Source of the DNA: Paraburkholderia aromaticivorans
Lineage (GTDB): Bacteria > Pseudomonadota > Gammaproteobacteria > Burkholderiales > Burkholderiaceae
Assembly (NCBI RefSeq): GCF_012689525.1
Contig: NZ_CP051516.1
Span: 62,001 to 126,000 of the forward strand
Direction of reading: 5' to 3'
DNA: 64,000 bases
In this document: positions 56,458-64,000 of the stretch, piece after piece
Numbering within the stretch: position 1 is the stretch's first letter
Layout of the letters: every line of letters starts with the position of its first letter
Made by a program: the position numbers and the translations under genes
Notes under the pieces: generated by a model
Seen by the model: only the letters and a program-made list of their open reading frames with translations
Told to the model about the DNA's origin: nothing
Databases searched by the model: none

Positions 56458-57336
56458 TCACGATTGCAGCGCGTGCCGGGCCGCACGCGGCGCGTGCGCC
56501 AGCATCGCGTCCCAGGCAAAGCGCGCGCGAACGAGGGTGCCGCGCGACGCCTTGCCGTTCTCGTTGTTCTCGCCGCGCTCCGAACCGGCGCGCCGGGCGC
56601 TCACGCGCAGCGTGCCGTCGAAAGCCGCGCAACGCGCCTGCATGCCGCTCAGGCCGAAATGGCCAAGGCGGCTGCGGGCATTTCGCGTGACGCCGACACC
56701 GTCGTCGCTGATGATCAGCGTGAGGTGACGGCGGCTGGTTTCGATCCGCACGTCGGCGGATTCGGCGCGCGCGTGCTTGGCAATATTGTTCAGGGCTTCC
56801 TGCGCGACGCGGAACACGGCCAGTGCGGCGTCGGCGGGCAGGCGCGTGAGACGCACGTCGGCGGCACACACGAAGCTCGTGCGCAGTTGCGTGCGCGCGG
56901 CGAAGTCGCCGGTCCAATGCGCCAGCGCGCCGACAATGCCGGCCTCGAGCGACGGCGCATGCAGTTCCGCGACAGCCTGACGGCTGGCCTCACACACGGC
57001 GTCGAGCGACCGGTTCGCCACGGCGAGCGCGGCGGCGCACTGCGGCGGCGCGTCGGCGGGCAGCCAGGTTTCGACGCCGGCGAGCGCGAAACGCGTCGCC
57101 GTCAACTCGGCGCCCACGCCATCGTGCAACTCACGCGCCACATGGCGGCAAGCGGCTTCCTGCGCCTGAACCAGCTCGGCCGAGAGTTCGCGCACCCGGG
57201 CGCGCAGCCTCGCGAGTTCCCGTTCGGCCGGCGAAGTCAGCGCAACGGGCTCGGCCGCGGTGGACGCGTCGAATCCGTCACGTGCCGGTGACGAAGTAAG
57301 AGGGGCGGTGAACGGGACGACAGTCGACGTATCCAT
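56458..57336 (-). CDS. NarL-type sensor histidine kinase (soluble)
   Basis: This 292-residue kinase has no membrane segment or sensory domain that I can recognise. A coiled-coil region (ERELARLRARVRELSAELVQA) leads into HisKA_3 with the phospho-acceptor His71 in ARELHDGVGAELTATRFAL, then an HATPase domain (FRVAQEALNNIAKHARA, ISDDGVGVTRNARS, HFGLSGMQARCAAF). It is probably cytoplasmic and phosphorylates the adjacent regulator. ATG 57336 is chosen; the frame to 57456 is not conserved. Confidence 0.9.
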   Translation of the reverse strand: MDTSTVVPFTAPLTSSPARDGFDASTAAEPVALTSPAERELARLRARVRELSAELVQAQEAACRHVARELHDGVGAELTATRFALAGVETWLPADAPPQCAAALAVANRSLDAVCEASRQAVAELHAPSLEAGIVGALAHWTGDFAARTQLRTSFVCAADVRLTRLPADAALAVFRVAQEALNNIAKHARAESADVRIETSRRHLTLIISDDGVGVTRNARSRLGHFGLSGMQARCAAFDGTLRVSARRAGSERGENNENGKASRGTLVRARFAWDAMLAHAPRAARHALQS

Positions 57337-57700
57337 GACTGTCCCTATCAGGAAGCGCTGTGGACAGCGACGCGGGTGCGCAACGGCGGCGCGAAGACGA
57401 AAGAACGCATGTGGGTCTCTAGCCTCCAGGTGCAGGCCGTCGCGCTTAGGGCGCAACGGACGAATCGCTACAGTATGACGTAACGAAATTTACATTCAGT
57501 AACATGGCGGATAGGCCACGACAGGCGTGTCGATTCGACTGATGATGCGCCGCGATGATATCTCATTAAAAGAAAAAATGCAGTCACACCAAGGGTTAGC
57601 GCCTACATTTCACGCAATGGTTGATGAATTGCAACACCGGGTTTGTAGGAAGAATACCGACGCCGAATGTCAGTCCAAGGACGCCAAATTGTAACTGGGC
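57337..57700. other. Intergenic region upstream of sensor kinase
   Basis: No gene is supported. An A-rich patch at 57565-57590 (TTAAAAGAAAAAATG) stands out from the GC-rich background. The kinase promoter should lie in the left part. Confidence 0.5.
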
Positions 57701-57728
57701 AAAAAAAAGGAGCCCGAAGGCTCCTTTT
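57701..57728 (-). terminator. Intrinsic terminator of fpr
   Basis: AAAAGGAGCC (57705-57714) and GGCTCCTTTT (57719-57728) form a perfect 10-bp stem with a CGAA loop, followed on the minus strand by a T-run (eight T). It lies 41 nt after the fpr stop. Confidence 0.9.
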
Positions 57729-57768
57729 GCTGATTTCGCGACTGCGGGCCGGAAGATCGGAACGTGAC

Positions 57769-58539
57769 TCAGCCGACGAAGGCCTTTTCGACCACGTAGT
57801 GACCCGGCGAGTTGTTGCTGCCTTCCTGGAAACCTGCGTCGTCGAGCAGCTTGCGCGTGTCGCGCAGCATGTGCGGGCTGCCGCAGAGCATGACGCGGTC
57901 GTTTTCAAGCGAGAAGCCCGGCACGCCGAGGTCGGCGAACAGCTTTTCGGTTTCGATCAGCTCGGTGATACGGCCGCGGTTCTGGAACGCTTCGCGCGTA
58001 ACAGTCGGGTAGTACAGCAGCTTTTCCTGAACCAGCTCGCCCAGATGCTCGTGCGCCGGCAAGTGATCCGTGATGTATTCCTTGTACGCCAGCTCGTCGA
58101 CGAAACGGCAGGTGTGCGTGAGCACGACGCGCTCGTAGCGCTCGTAAATGTCCGGATCCTTGATGATCGACATGAACGGCGCGAGGCCCGTGCCGGTGGA
58201 CAACAGCCACAGGGTCTTGCCCGGCAGCAGGTTGTCGGCCATCAGCGTGCCGACCGGCTTCTTGCCGATCAGGACTTCGTCGCCGACCTTCAGATGCTGC
58301 AAACGCGACGTGAGCGGGCCGTCCTGCACCTTGATGCTCAGGAATTCGAGGTGCTCTTCGTAGTTCGCGCTCGCGAGGCTGTAGGCGCGGATCAGCGGCT
58401 TGCCGTCGACTTCGAGGCCCACCATCGTGAACTGGCCGTTTTCGAAACGGAACGACGGATCGCGCGTGCAGGTGAAGCTGAAAAGCGTATCGGTCCAGTG
58501 ATGGACGCTCAGGACGGTTTGTGAATTCAGGTTGCTCAT
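57769..58539 (-). CDS. fpr: Ferredoxin-NADP reductase
   Basis: This 256-residue FAD enzyme passes electrons between NADPH and ferredoxin or flavodoxin. The FAD motif RAYSLAS is at 51-57, the NADP-binding STGTGLAPF at 114-122, VMLCGSPHML follows, and the C-terminus ends VVEKAFVG, as in bacterial subclass I Fpr proteins (Azotobacter/Pseudomonas type). It stands alone on the minus strand with its own terminator. In related bacteria Fpr responds to superoxide stress; I see no regulator gene next to it here. Confidence 0.95.
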   Translation of the reverse strand: MSNLNSQTVLSVHHWTDTLFSFTCTRDPSFRFENGQFTMVGLEVDGKPLIRAYSLASANYEEHLEFLSIKVQDGPLTSRLQHLKVGDEVLIGKKPVGTLMADNLLPGKTLWLLSTGTGLAPFMSIIKDPDIYERYERVVLTHTCRFVDELAYKEYITDHLPAHEHLGELVQEKLLYYPTVTREAFQNRGRITELIETEKLFADLGVPGFSLENDRVMLCGSPHMLRDTRKLLDDAGFQEGSNNSPGHYVVEKAFVG

Positions 58540-59187
58540 GGCTTCTTGGATAGTGCGAAAACAAGGGCGGCCAGTCGTTTTGAGCCGGCCGGCACGGCAA
58601 GGGCGATGCTGCGCTAACCCATACGGGAATCACGCGCAATCCGCTATTTTACCGCGCCCGCTGCCTGAGGGCTGCGGCGCGGCGGTTGAGCGTGGTGAAG
58701 CGGGTTACCGGACCTGGAAGCGTCGGCGCCGGCTGTCTTTGCGATCGGCGCCGCGGAATACGTTGGCGTGGTGCGGCTACGCGCTTCAGCAGGGGTGCGG
58801 CGATGGGCGAATGCCGCGCAAGGCGGCTGCCATCGGTTGTCTGGGATGCGCCGGGTAGGCGCGCCGCGCGGGCAACATTTTCAGGATGATACCGAAACCC
58901 GCCGTGCGCTGCAGCATTGACCCTGCTGATAAAACTGGCAAAAGCGTAACGAACGGTGAGGAAACGGCGCGCGGCGTGCGCATGGCGTGGGTTCTGTCTA
59001 GTCTGCCCTGACCGTGCCGGGGTTGGTACACAATGGCGGATAAGCGGTTGATAAAAACGCCAGAATCCCAATTGTGGTAAGGACTCAGGCATTTTCAGTT
59101 TTGATTACTCCGAAGGTCGCGAAAGTGAGCCTGCAATCGCAGCGAACTCACTCTGTATCGATCAGCCACGCCCCGTGAATCAGCCGC
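58540..59187. other. Intergenic region, fpr to sugar ABC operon
   Basis: About 650 bp without a supported gene. An open frame at 58649-59092 on the minus strand is Arg/Pro-rich, lacks a family and looks like random GC-rich DNA. The fpr promoter should lie at the left end; the 3' end of the ABC operon is at the right. Confidence 0.5.
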
Positions 59188-60147
59188 TCAAGCCGCAGCC
59201 ACAACCCGCTTTTTCTCGCGCTGCTTCAGCACACGAGCCTGCAACACGATCACCAGCAGCAGGAAAACGCCCCGAATCACCGACTGCCAGTACGCCGACA
59301 AGCTGATAAACCCCAGCCCGTTCTCGAAGTTCAGCAGGTTAAATACCAGACCGAGCAGCAACACGCCGGCAATCGTCATCGCGATCGAGCCTTCGCCGCC
59401 TGTGAGCAACGTGCCGCCGAGCACGACCGCCGAGATCGCGAACAGCTCCCAGCCGACGCCTTCATTGGGTTGTCCCGCGCCGAACTGCGCGGCGAGGATC
59501 ACGCCCGCCATGCCGGCGAGCAGGCCGCTCACCGCATACGCCATCACGAGCGTGCGGTCGACGTTCAGGCCCATCAGCCGCGCGGCTTCCTCGCTGCCGC
59601 CGATCGCCAGCGAATGCCGGCCGAAGCGCGTGCTACGCAATGCGAGCCAGCCGGCCAGCGCCGCCGCCGCCGCGACGATGCCCGGAATCGGCAGTCCGAA
59701 CAGATCGCCTTGGCCGAAGTTGCCGAAGTTCGACTCAGCGGCAATCGACACCGCATCGTTCTTGCCGAGCAGCAGCGCGACGCCGTGCGCGCCGAGGCTC
59801 GTCGCGAGCGTGACGATAAACGGCAGGATTTTCAGCCGCGTGATGATCAGTCCGTTCAGCACGCCCACCGCGAGCCCTGCGGCGCATCCCGCCAGCACGG
59901 CGACCCAGCCGCCGTACACGCTGGTCAGCGCAGCAACGACACTCGCGAGCGCGGCCACCGTACCCACTGACAGGTCGATGCCGCCCGTAATGATCACGAA
60001 CGCCATGCCGACCGAAATGAGCGCGAACATCGAGTTGTAGCGCCAGAACGACGTGATGTTGTACGCCGAGCCGAAATGCTCGTAGCGCACGAGGCCGAAT
60101 ACGACGAGCGCGGCCAGTGCGAGCAGGATAGGAAGATTCTTTTTCAT
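59188..60147 (-). CDS. yjfF: Sugar ABC transporter permease, YjfF-like
   Basis: This 319-residue permease has 8-10 hydrophobic segments and the family motif GGIDLSVGTVAALASVV and SAVVLGGTLLTGGEGS. It matches YjfF, the second permease of the galactofuranose importer YtfQRT-YjfF of E. coli. It is last in the operon, 36 bp after the YtfT-like gene. Substrate may differ, since Burkholderia uses this family for several sugars. Confidence 0.85.
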   Translation of the reverse strand: MKKNLPILLALAALVVFGLVRYEHFGSAYNITSFWRYNSMFALISVGMAFVIITGGIDLSVGTVAALASVVAALTSVYGGWVAVLAGCAAGLAVGVLNGLIITRLKILPFIVTLATSLGAHGVALLLGKNDAVSIAAESNFGNFGQGDLFGLPIPGIVAAAAALAGWLALRSTRFGRHSLAIGGSEEAARLMGLNVDRTLVMAYAVSGLLAGMAGVILAAQFGAGQPNEGVGWELFAISAVVLGGTLLTGGEGSIAMTIAGVLLLGLVFNLLNFENGLGFISLSAYWQSVIRGVFLLLVIVLQARVLKQREKKRVVAAA

Positions 60148-60183
60148 CGCTTCGAGTCCGGAATTTTCTCTGAGGCGCGTGAG

Positions 60184-61221
60184 TTACCGCGAGCGCCGCT
60201 GCACATACACCGCCGCGACGATGATGCCGGCTTTCACTACCAGCGCCGCCGCGTCCGGAATGCCGTGCGCGAGCAGCGTGTAGCGCAGCAACTGGATGAT
60301 CAGCGCGCCGATCAGCGTGCCGCCGATATACGCTTTGCCGCCCGTCAGCGCCGTGCCGCCGACGGCGACCGCCGCGATCGCATCGAGCTCGACGCCGAGT
60401 CCGACCACGTTCGCATCCGAGGACGAATTCACGGAGATCGAGATCAACCCGGCCAGTCCTGCGAGCGCCGCACAGAGCGTGTAGGCGATCAACTTCACGG
60501 TGGCCGTGGGCACGCCGCACAGATAGGCGGCCTTTTCGTTGCCGCCGGTGATCAGCAGATACTGGCCGAACAGCGTCTTGCGCACGACCCACACGAACAC
60601 GGCGACCAGCGCCAGCATCAGTAGCACCTGGAAGGGCACGCCCGCGACCTTGCCGAGCGCAATCCACTGGAAGGCGGGCGTATTGAACGCCTGCAAGCTG
60701 CCGTCGGTGACCACTTGCGCGATGCCGCGTCCGGCGATGAACAGCACCAGCGTTGCGACAATCGGCTGAACGGATAACCTCGTCACCAGAAAACCGTTGA
60801 AGACGCCGCACAGTGCGGCGGCCAGCACCGGCAGCACGAACGCGAGCGCGATGCCGCCGGGGCCGGCAATGTTCAGGAACAGCATCGGCGCGAGCGCACC
60901 GGAGATCGCCATCGACGCGCCCACCGACAGATCGATGCCGCCTGTCGCCACCACCAGCGTCATGCCGATACCGACGATCACGATCGTCACCACCTGCGTC
61001 ATGTTGACGTTGAAGGTTTGCAGCGACCAGAAGTGCGGCGTGAAGATCAGATTGAAGAGCACCATCGCGAGCAGAACAATGACTTCCCGCTGCATGGCGA
61101 GGTGGCGCCATTTACGCACCGTCGTTGCCGGGGTGGCGGGCGGCGCGGCCGTCATCTGCTGGGCGGTTTCGCCGAGCCGCGGCTCGGTATGCAACGATTC
61201 GGTGTGCAACTTAAGCGCCAT
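60184..61221 (-). CDS. ytfT: Sugar ABC transporter permease, YtfT-like
   Basis: This 345-residue permease of the RbsC/YtfT type has the conserved GGIDLSVGASMAISGAL and AAVAVGGTALTGGKAYIGG segments and about 10 hydrophobic segments. It has an N-terminal soluble extension of about 35 residues. Its ATG overlaps the ATPase gene end by 11 nt, so translation is coupled. With YjfF it should form the membrane channel as a heterodimer. Confidence 0.87.
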   Translation of the reverse strand: MALKLHTESLHTEPRLGETAQQMTAAPPATPATTVRKWRHLAMQREVIVLLAMVLFNLIFTPHFWSLQTFNVNMTQVVTIVIVGIGMTLVVATGGIDLSVGASMAISGALAPMLFLNIAGPGGIALAFVLPVLAAALCGVFNGFLVTRLSVQPIVATLVLFIAGRGIAQVVTDGSLQAFNTPAFQWIALGKVAGVPFQVLLMLALVAVFVWVVRKTLFGQYLLITGGNEKAAYLCGVPTATVKLIAYTLCAALAGLAGLISISVNSSSDANVVGLGVELDAIAAVAVGGTALTGGKAYIGGTLIGALIIQLLRYTLLAHGIPDAAALVVKAGIIVAAVYVQRRSR

Positions 61222-62845
61222 GACGGTCGCCCTCCAACGCGTCTTCGATGTGTGCTGCGCTTGCCGTTTGCGCGGCTTCGGCCAGTTGCGAATGGCCGTC
61301 GCTGCCGTAGGCGATGGCGTCCATGATCGCGCTCTCGCTCATGTCGGCGCCGTTCAGTTCGGCGACTGTGCGGCCGTCGCGGATCACCACCGCGCGATCG
61401 GCCACGGCGGTCAGTTCTTCCAGTTCGGAAGCGGACAGCAGCACGGCGAGGCCCGCGTCGCGCAACTCGCGCACGATCTTCGCCACATCCGCTTTGGCGC
61501 CGACGTCGATACCGCGCGTCGGTTCGTCGAGTAGAAGCAGAGAAGGCTCGGCCGCAAGCCAGCGCGCCAGCAGAACCTTTTGCTGATTGCCGCCCGACAG
61601 TTCGCGGATCGGCTGATCGGCGGAGCGCAGCTTGATGCCGAGCGACGCAATGAAGCGATCGACGATCGCCTGCTGCTTCTTCACGTCGACCACGCCGTTC
61701 TTCGCCAGCGTGCGCAGACAGACGAGCGTGAGGTTGTCGCGCACTGAGAGCTCGGGGACGATGCCCTCGGCCTTGCGGTCTTCGGTGAGATAGGCGAGAC
61801 CGCGCGCGATGGCATCCTGTGGCGACTTCAGCGCCACATTCTCGCCGCCGATCGAGAGCGTGCCTTGCTCCAATGGATCGGCGCCGAACATCAGGCGCAT
61901 GGTTTCCGTGCGGCCCGAGCCGAGCAGGCCCGCGAGGCCGACTGCTTCGCCGCTGTGGACTTCCAGCGAGACGTCGCTCACCTTGGGATGCGCGCTCACA
62001 TGCGTGACCGCAATCGCCTGCTTGCCGCGCCGCGCGAGGTTCGCTTCGCGCGCCTCGGCGTCGTCCTGCACGACGGCGGCCAGCGTGCGGCCGAGCATCG
62101 TCGTGACCAGTTGCAGTTTGTCCATGTCGGCCATCGTGCTTTGCGCGACCGTCTGGCCGTCGCGCATCACGGTGACGCGGTCGCACAGCGCGTACAGTTC
62201 GTCGAGCCGGTGCGACACGAAAATCACCGCGCGGCCGTCGTCACGCAGCTTGCGCACCACGGTGAACAGCAGTTCCACTTCGCGTTCGTCGAGCGATGAC
62301 GTGGACTCGTCCATGATGACCATCTTCGCATCCGACGACACCGCCCGCGCGAGCGCCACCATCTGCTGGATCGCGGTCGAATAGCGGCCGACGGGTTTCT
62401 TCACATCGATCTGCAAACCGAACGATTCGAGCAGCGCGGCGGCGCGTTGCTGCACCGCGCGCCAGTCGATCAGTCCGAAGCGGCGCGGCTCGCGGCCGAG
62501 AAAAATGTTCTCCGCCACCGAGCGGAACGGCACCAGGTTGATCTCCTGATAGATCGTGCTGATGCCGGCTTCGCGTGCCTGCTTGGGCGTGCGGAAATCG
62601 ACTTCGCGTCCTTCGAAACGCACACTGCCCGAGCTGCGCCGGTACGCGCCGGTCAGGATCTTGATCATGGTCGATTTGCCCGCGCCGTTCTGGCCGATCA
62701 GCGCATGCACTTCGCCGGCGGCGACGCTCAGATTGGCGCTGCGCAACGCGGGTACGCCGCCGAAGCTGATGCCGATGTCCTGCATCTCGAGCAGCGGCGA
62801 ATGGGTAAGGGGAGAGTGTGGCGTCTGCGTGCCGGATTCCGTCAC
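61211..62845 (-). CDS. ytfR: Sugar ABC transporter ATPase, YtfR-like
   Basis: This 544-residue protein has two fused ABC ATPase domains. The first has Walker A GQNGAGKST (51-59) and the signature-like YSTAIQQMVALARAV; the second has LLGSGRTETMRLMFGA as its diverged P-loop and the signature LSGGNQQKVLLARWLAAEP. The first domain thus is the intact site. Translation begins at GTG 62845, with a full AGGAGG 7 nt upstream. It is the energy subunit of the YtfQRT-YjfF-like importer. Confidence 0.88.
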   Translation of the reverse strand: MTESGTQTPHSPLTHSPLLEMQDIGISFGGVPALRSANLSVAAGEVHALIGQNGAGKSTMIKILTGAYRRSSGSVRFEGREVDFRTPKQAREAGISTIYQEINLVPFRSVAENIFLGREPRRFGLIDWRAVQQRAAALLESFGLQIDVKKPVGRYSTAIQQMVALARAVSSDAKMVIMDESTSSLDEREVELLFTVVRKLRDDGRAVIFVSHRLDELYALCDRVTVMRDGQTVAQSTMADMDKLQLVTTMLGRTLAAVVQDDAEAREANLARRGKQAIAVTHVSAHPKVSDVSLEVHSGEAVGLAGLLGSGRTETMRLMFGADPLEQGTLSIGGENVALKSPQDAIARGLAYLTEDRKAEGIVPELSVRDNLTLVCLRTLAKNGVVDVKKQQAIVDRFIASLGIKLRSADQPIRELSGGNQQKVLLARWLAAEPSLLLLDEPTRGIDVGAKADVAKIVRELRDAGLAVLLSASELEELTAVADRAVVIRDGRTVAELNGADMSESAIMDAIAYGSDGHSQLAEAAQTASAAHIEDALEGDRHGA

Positions 62846-63218
62846 GGGTGTCCTCCTGATGCGTGTGCTGCTTTATTTGCCGCGTGCGCGCTAGGCATTG
62901 CACGTGCGAGCCGGTGCGGCCCTTCGTTCGGGCTCTGATGGTGGCGGTGTCGTCGAATCATGTTACGCCGCATAAAAGCGAAGCGACGGCTCGTGCTGCC
63001 ACGAACGCGTCGCTCCGAACCCTTCCCGTCACCCGCCCCCCGAGGAGACAGATTCGGGGCGGGGACGTCCTGCGAGGCAATCCCCCGATTCCGATGCCTT
63101 AAACAGGGACCTGCTTCGGGGCGGGGGACTTCCTTCGGAGCGCCGCCGGAGCGCGTGGACGCTCCGCTAAGGCACGGCGCTCAAACTTCAAAACCGCGCA
63201 TACAGCAATGCGTCCAGT
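62846..63218. other. Spacer between ytfQ and ytfR
   Basis: About 370 bp without a supported gene, mainly GC-rich with G-runs (63055-63160). The gap between a binding-protein gene and its ATPase gene often holds a stem-loop that limits read-through so that more binding protein is made; I see no single convincing hairpin here. Confidence 0.45.
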
Positions 63219-64000
63219 TCAATAGCCGTACTGCATGCTCTGCTGCACGTTGCTCTTGTCGTAGAAACGGTCGGAGACCTTGACCCACGTCGGGATCTTT
63301 TCACCCTTCGCGTAACGCTGTGCGACGTCGCAGGCGAGCGGGCCGAAGAACGGGCTCGACTGCACGCTCGCGCCGAGTTCGCCGGCCGCGATCGCGTCCA
63401 TGCCGCCCTTGGTGCCGTCGATCGTGACGATCTGGATGTCCTTGCCTGGCTGCTTGCCGGCGGCCTTGATCGCGGCGATCGCGCCGAGCGCCATTTCGTC
63501 GTTATGCGCGTAGACCGCGGTCACGTCCGGATGCGCCTGCAACAGCGTTTCCATGACCTGGCGGCCCTTGTCGCGCGCGAAATCGCCGCTTTGCGACGCG
63601 ATGATCGTCATGCCCGGATTCTTCGCGATGATTTCGTCGAAGCCCTTCTTGCGATCGTTCGCGGCGGACGCGCCGGTGGTGCCTTCGAGTTCGATGACCT
63701 TCGCCTTGCCGCCCGTCGCCTTGACGAGCCAGTCAGCCGCGCGATGGCCCTGATCGATGAAGTCCGAGCCGATGAACGTAATGTAGTCGCGGCCCGCTTT
63801 GGCGACCGATTGATCGACATCGCGGTCGACCAGGATCACCGGAATGCCGGCCTTCTTGGCTTGCAGCACGACCGGCGCAAGCGGCTTTTCTTCGCGCGGC
63901 GGGAACACCAGCAGATCCACGTGCTGCGCGATCATGTTCTGGATGTCCGATACCTGCTTGGAGTTCGAACTGTTGGCGTCGGTCATGACCAACTGCCAGC
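63219..64000 (-). CDS. ytfQ: Sugar-binding protein of ABC transporter, YtfQ-like (partial)
   Basis: The C-terminal 260 residues of a periplasmic binding protein of the LacI/RbsB type lie here; the frame runs beyond the right edge, so signal peptide and start are outside. Seen blocks are MTDANSSNSKQVSDIQNMIA, VDLLVFPPREEKPLAPVV, IPVILVDRDVDQ, GSDFIDQGHRAADWL, ELEGTTGASAANDRKKGF and YAHNDEMALGAIAAIK. It matches YtfQ, the galactofuranose-binding protein, and heads the ytfQ-ytfR-ytfT-yjfF order. Confidence 0.88.
   Translation of the reverse strand, partial: WQLVMTDANSSNSKQVSDIQNMIAQHVDLLVFPPREEKPLAPVVLQAKKAGIPVILVDRDVDQSVAKAGRDYITFIGSDFIDQGHRAADWLVKATGGKAKVIELEGTTGASAANDRKKGFDEIIAKNPGMTIIASQSGDFARDKGRQVMETLLQAHPDVTAVYAHNDEMALGAIAAIKAAGKQPGKDIQIVTIDGTKGGMDAIAAGELGASVQSSPFFGPLACDVAQRYAKGEKIPTWVKVSDRFYDKSNVQQSMQYGY

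Noticed and set aside
58649..59092. 147-codon minus-strand open frame between fpr and the ABC operon
   Set aside because: Arg/Pro-rich, no ribosome-binding site, no recognisable family.

Overview
The window reads as chromosomal DNA of a betaproteobacterium of the Burkholderia/Paraburkholderia group. The evidence is the high GC content with strong G/C preference at third codon positions, and gene neighbourhoods typical of that group: gatCAB; metX-metW; slmA; hslVU; dksA; dapF-DUF484-xerC beside metK; a RegB/RegA pair. Species identity is inferred from gene order and protein sequence only. I saw no rRNA, tRNA or CRISPR array.

1-17300: gatC, gatA and gatB (amidotransferase for Asn/Gln-tRNA formation) are followed by a PPK2 kinase and exonuclease III on the plus strand. 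A long minus-strand series then runs argB, a HAD phosphatase, slmA, metX, metW, ampG and an M48 metalloprotease. A CWC zinc-finger-like small protein, an exact-register 19-bp tandem array, a TPR/glycosyltransferase-like protein and the redox two-component pair RegB/RegA complete this part. 17400-28610: housekeeping genes mostly on the minus strand (lpxL-like acyltransferase, dapF, DUF484, xerC, rlmI, COG0523 metallochaperone GTPase, dksA, hslV, hslU), with metK on the plus strand behind a long structured leader.

28700-43700: accessory metabolism and transport. It holds a phytanoyl-CoA dioxygenase-like enzyme, several small membrane or basic proteins, an aldo-keto reductase, an MFS exporter, a complete RND tripartite pump (pump, adaptor and outer-membrane genes in that order), an SrkA-like kinase and a periplasmic transglutaminase-like DUF3857 protein. 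43800-51600: a seven-gene minus-strand cluster coxS-L-M-D-E-G plus xdhC. The AYRGAGR active-site loop marks it as a form II (putative) carbon monoxide dehydrogenase-type molybdenum hydroxylase with its maturation genes.

51800-54100 is a foreign-looking island. Two roughly 255-bp inverted, decayed transposase fragments bracket an AT-richer stretch with a CCCAAA microsatellite. Inside lies a two-gene cassette encoding a 122-residue DUF2778/Tlde1-type L,D-transpeptidase-like toxin and a translationally coupled secreted partner, most likely its immunity protein. This is the most striking system in the window. From 54100 to the right end there is an amino-acid/polyamine (APC) permease whose 3' part has drifting codon use, a NarL-type two-component pair, ferredoxin-NADP reductase, and a sugar ABC transporter (ytfQ-ytfR-ytfT-yjfF order) whose binding-protein gene runs off the right edge.
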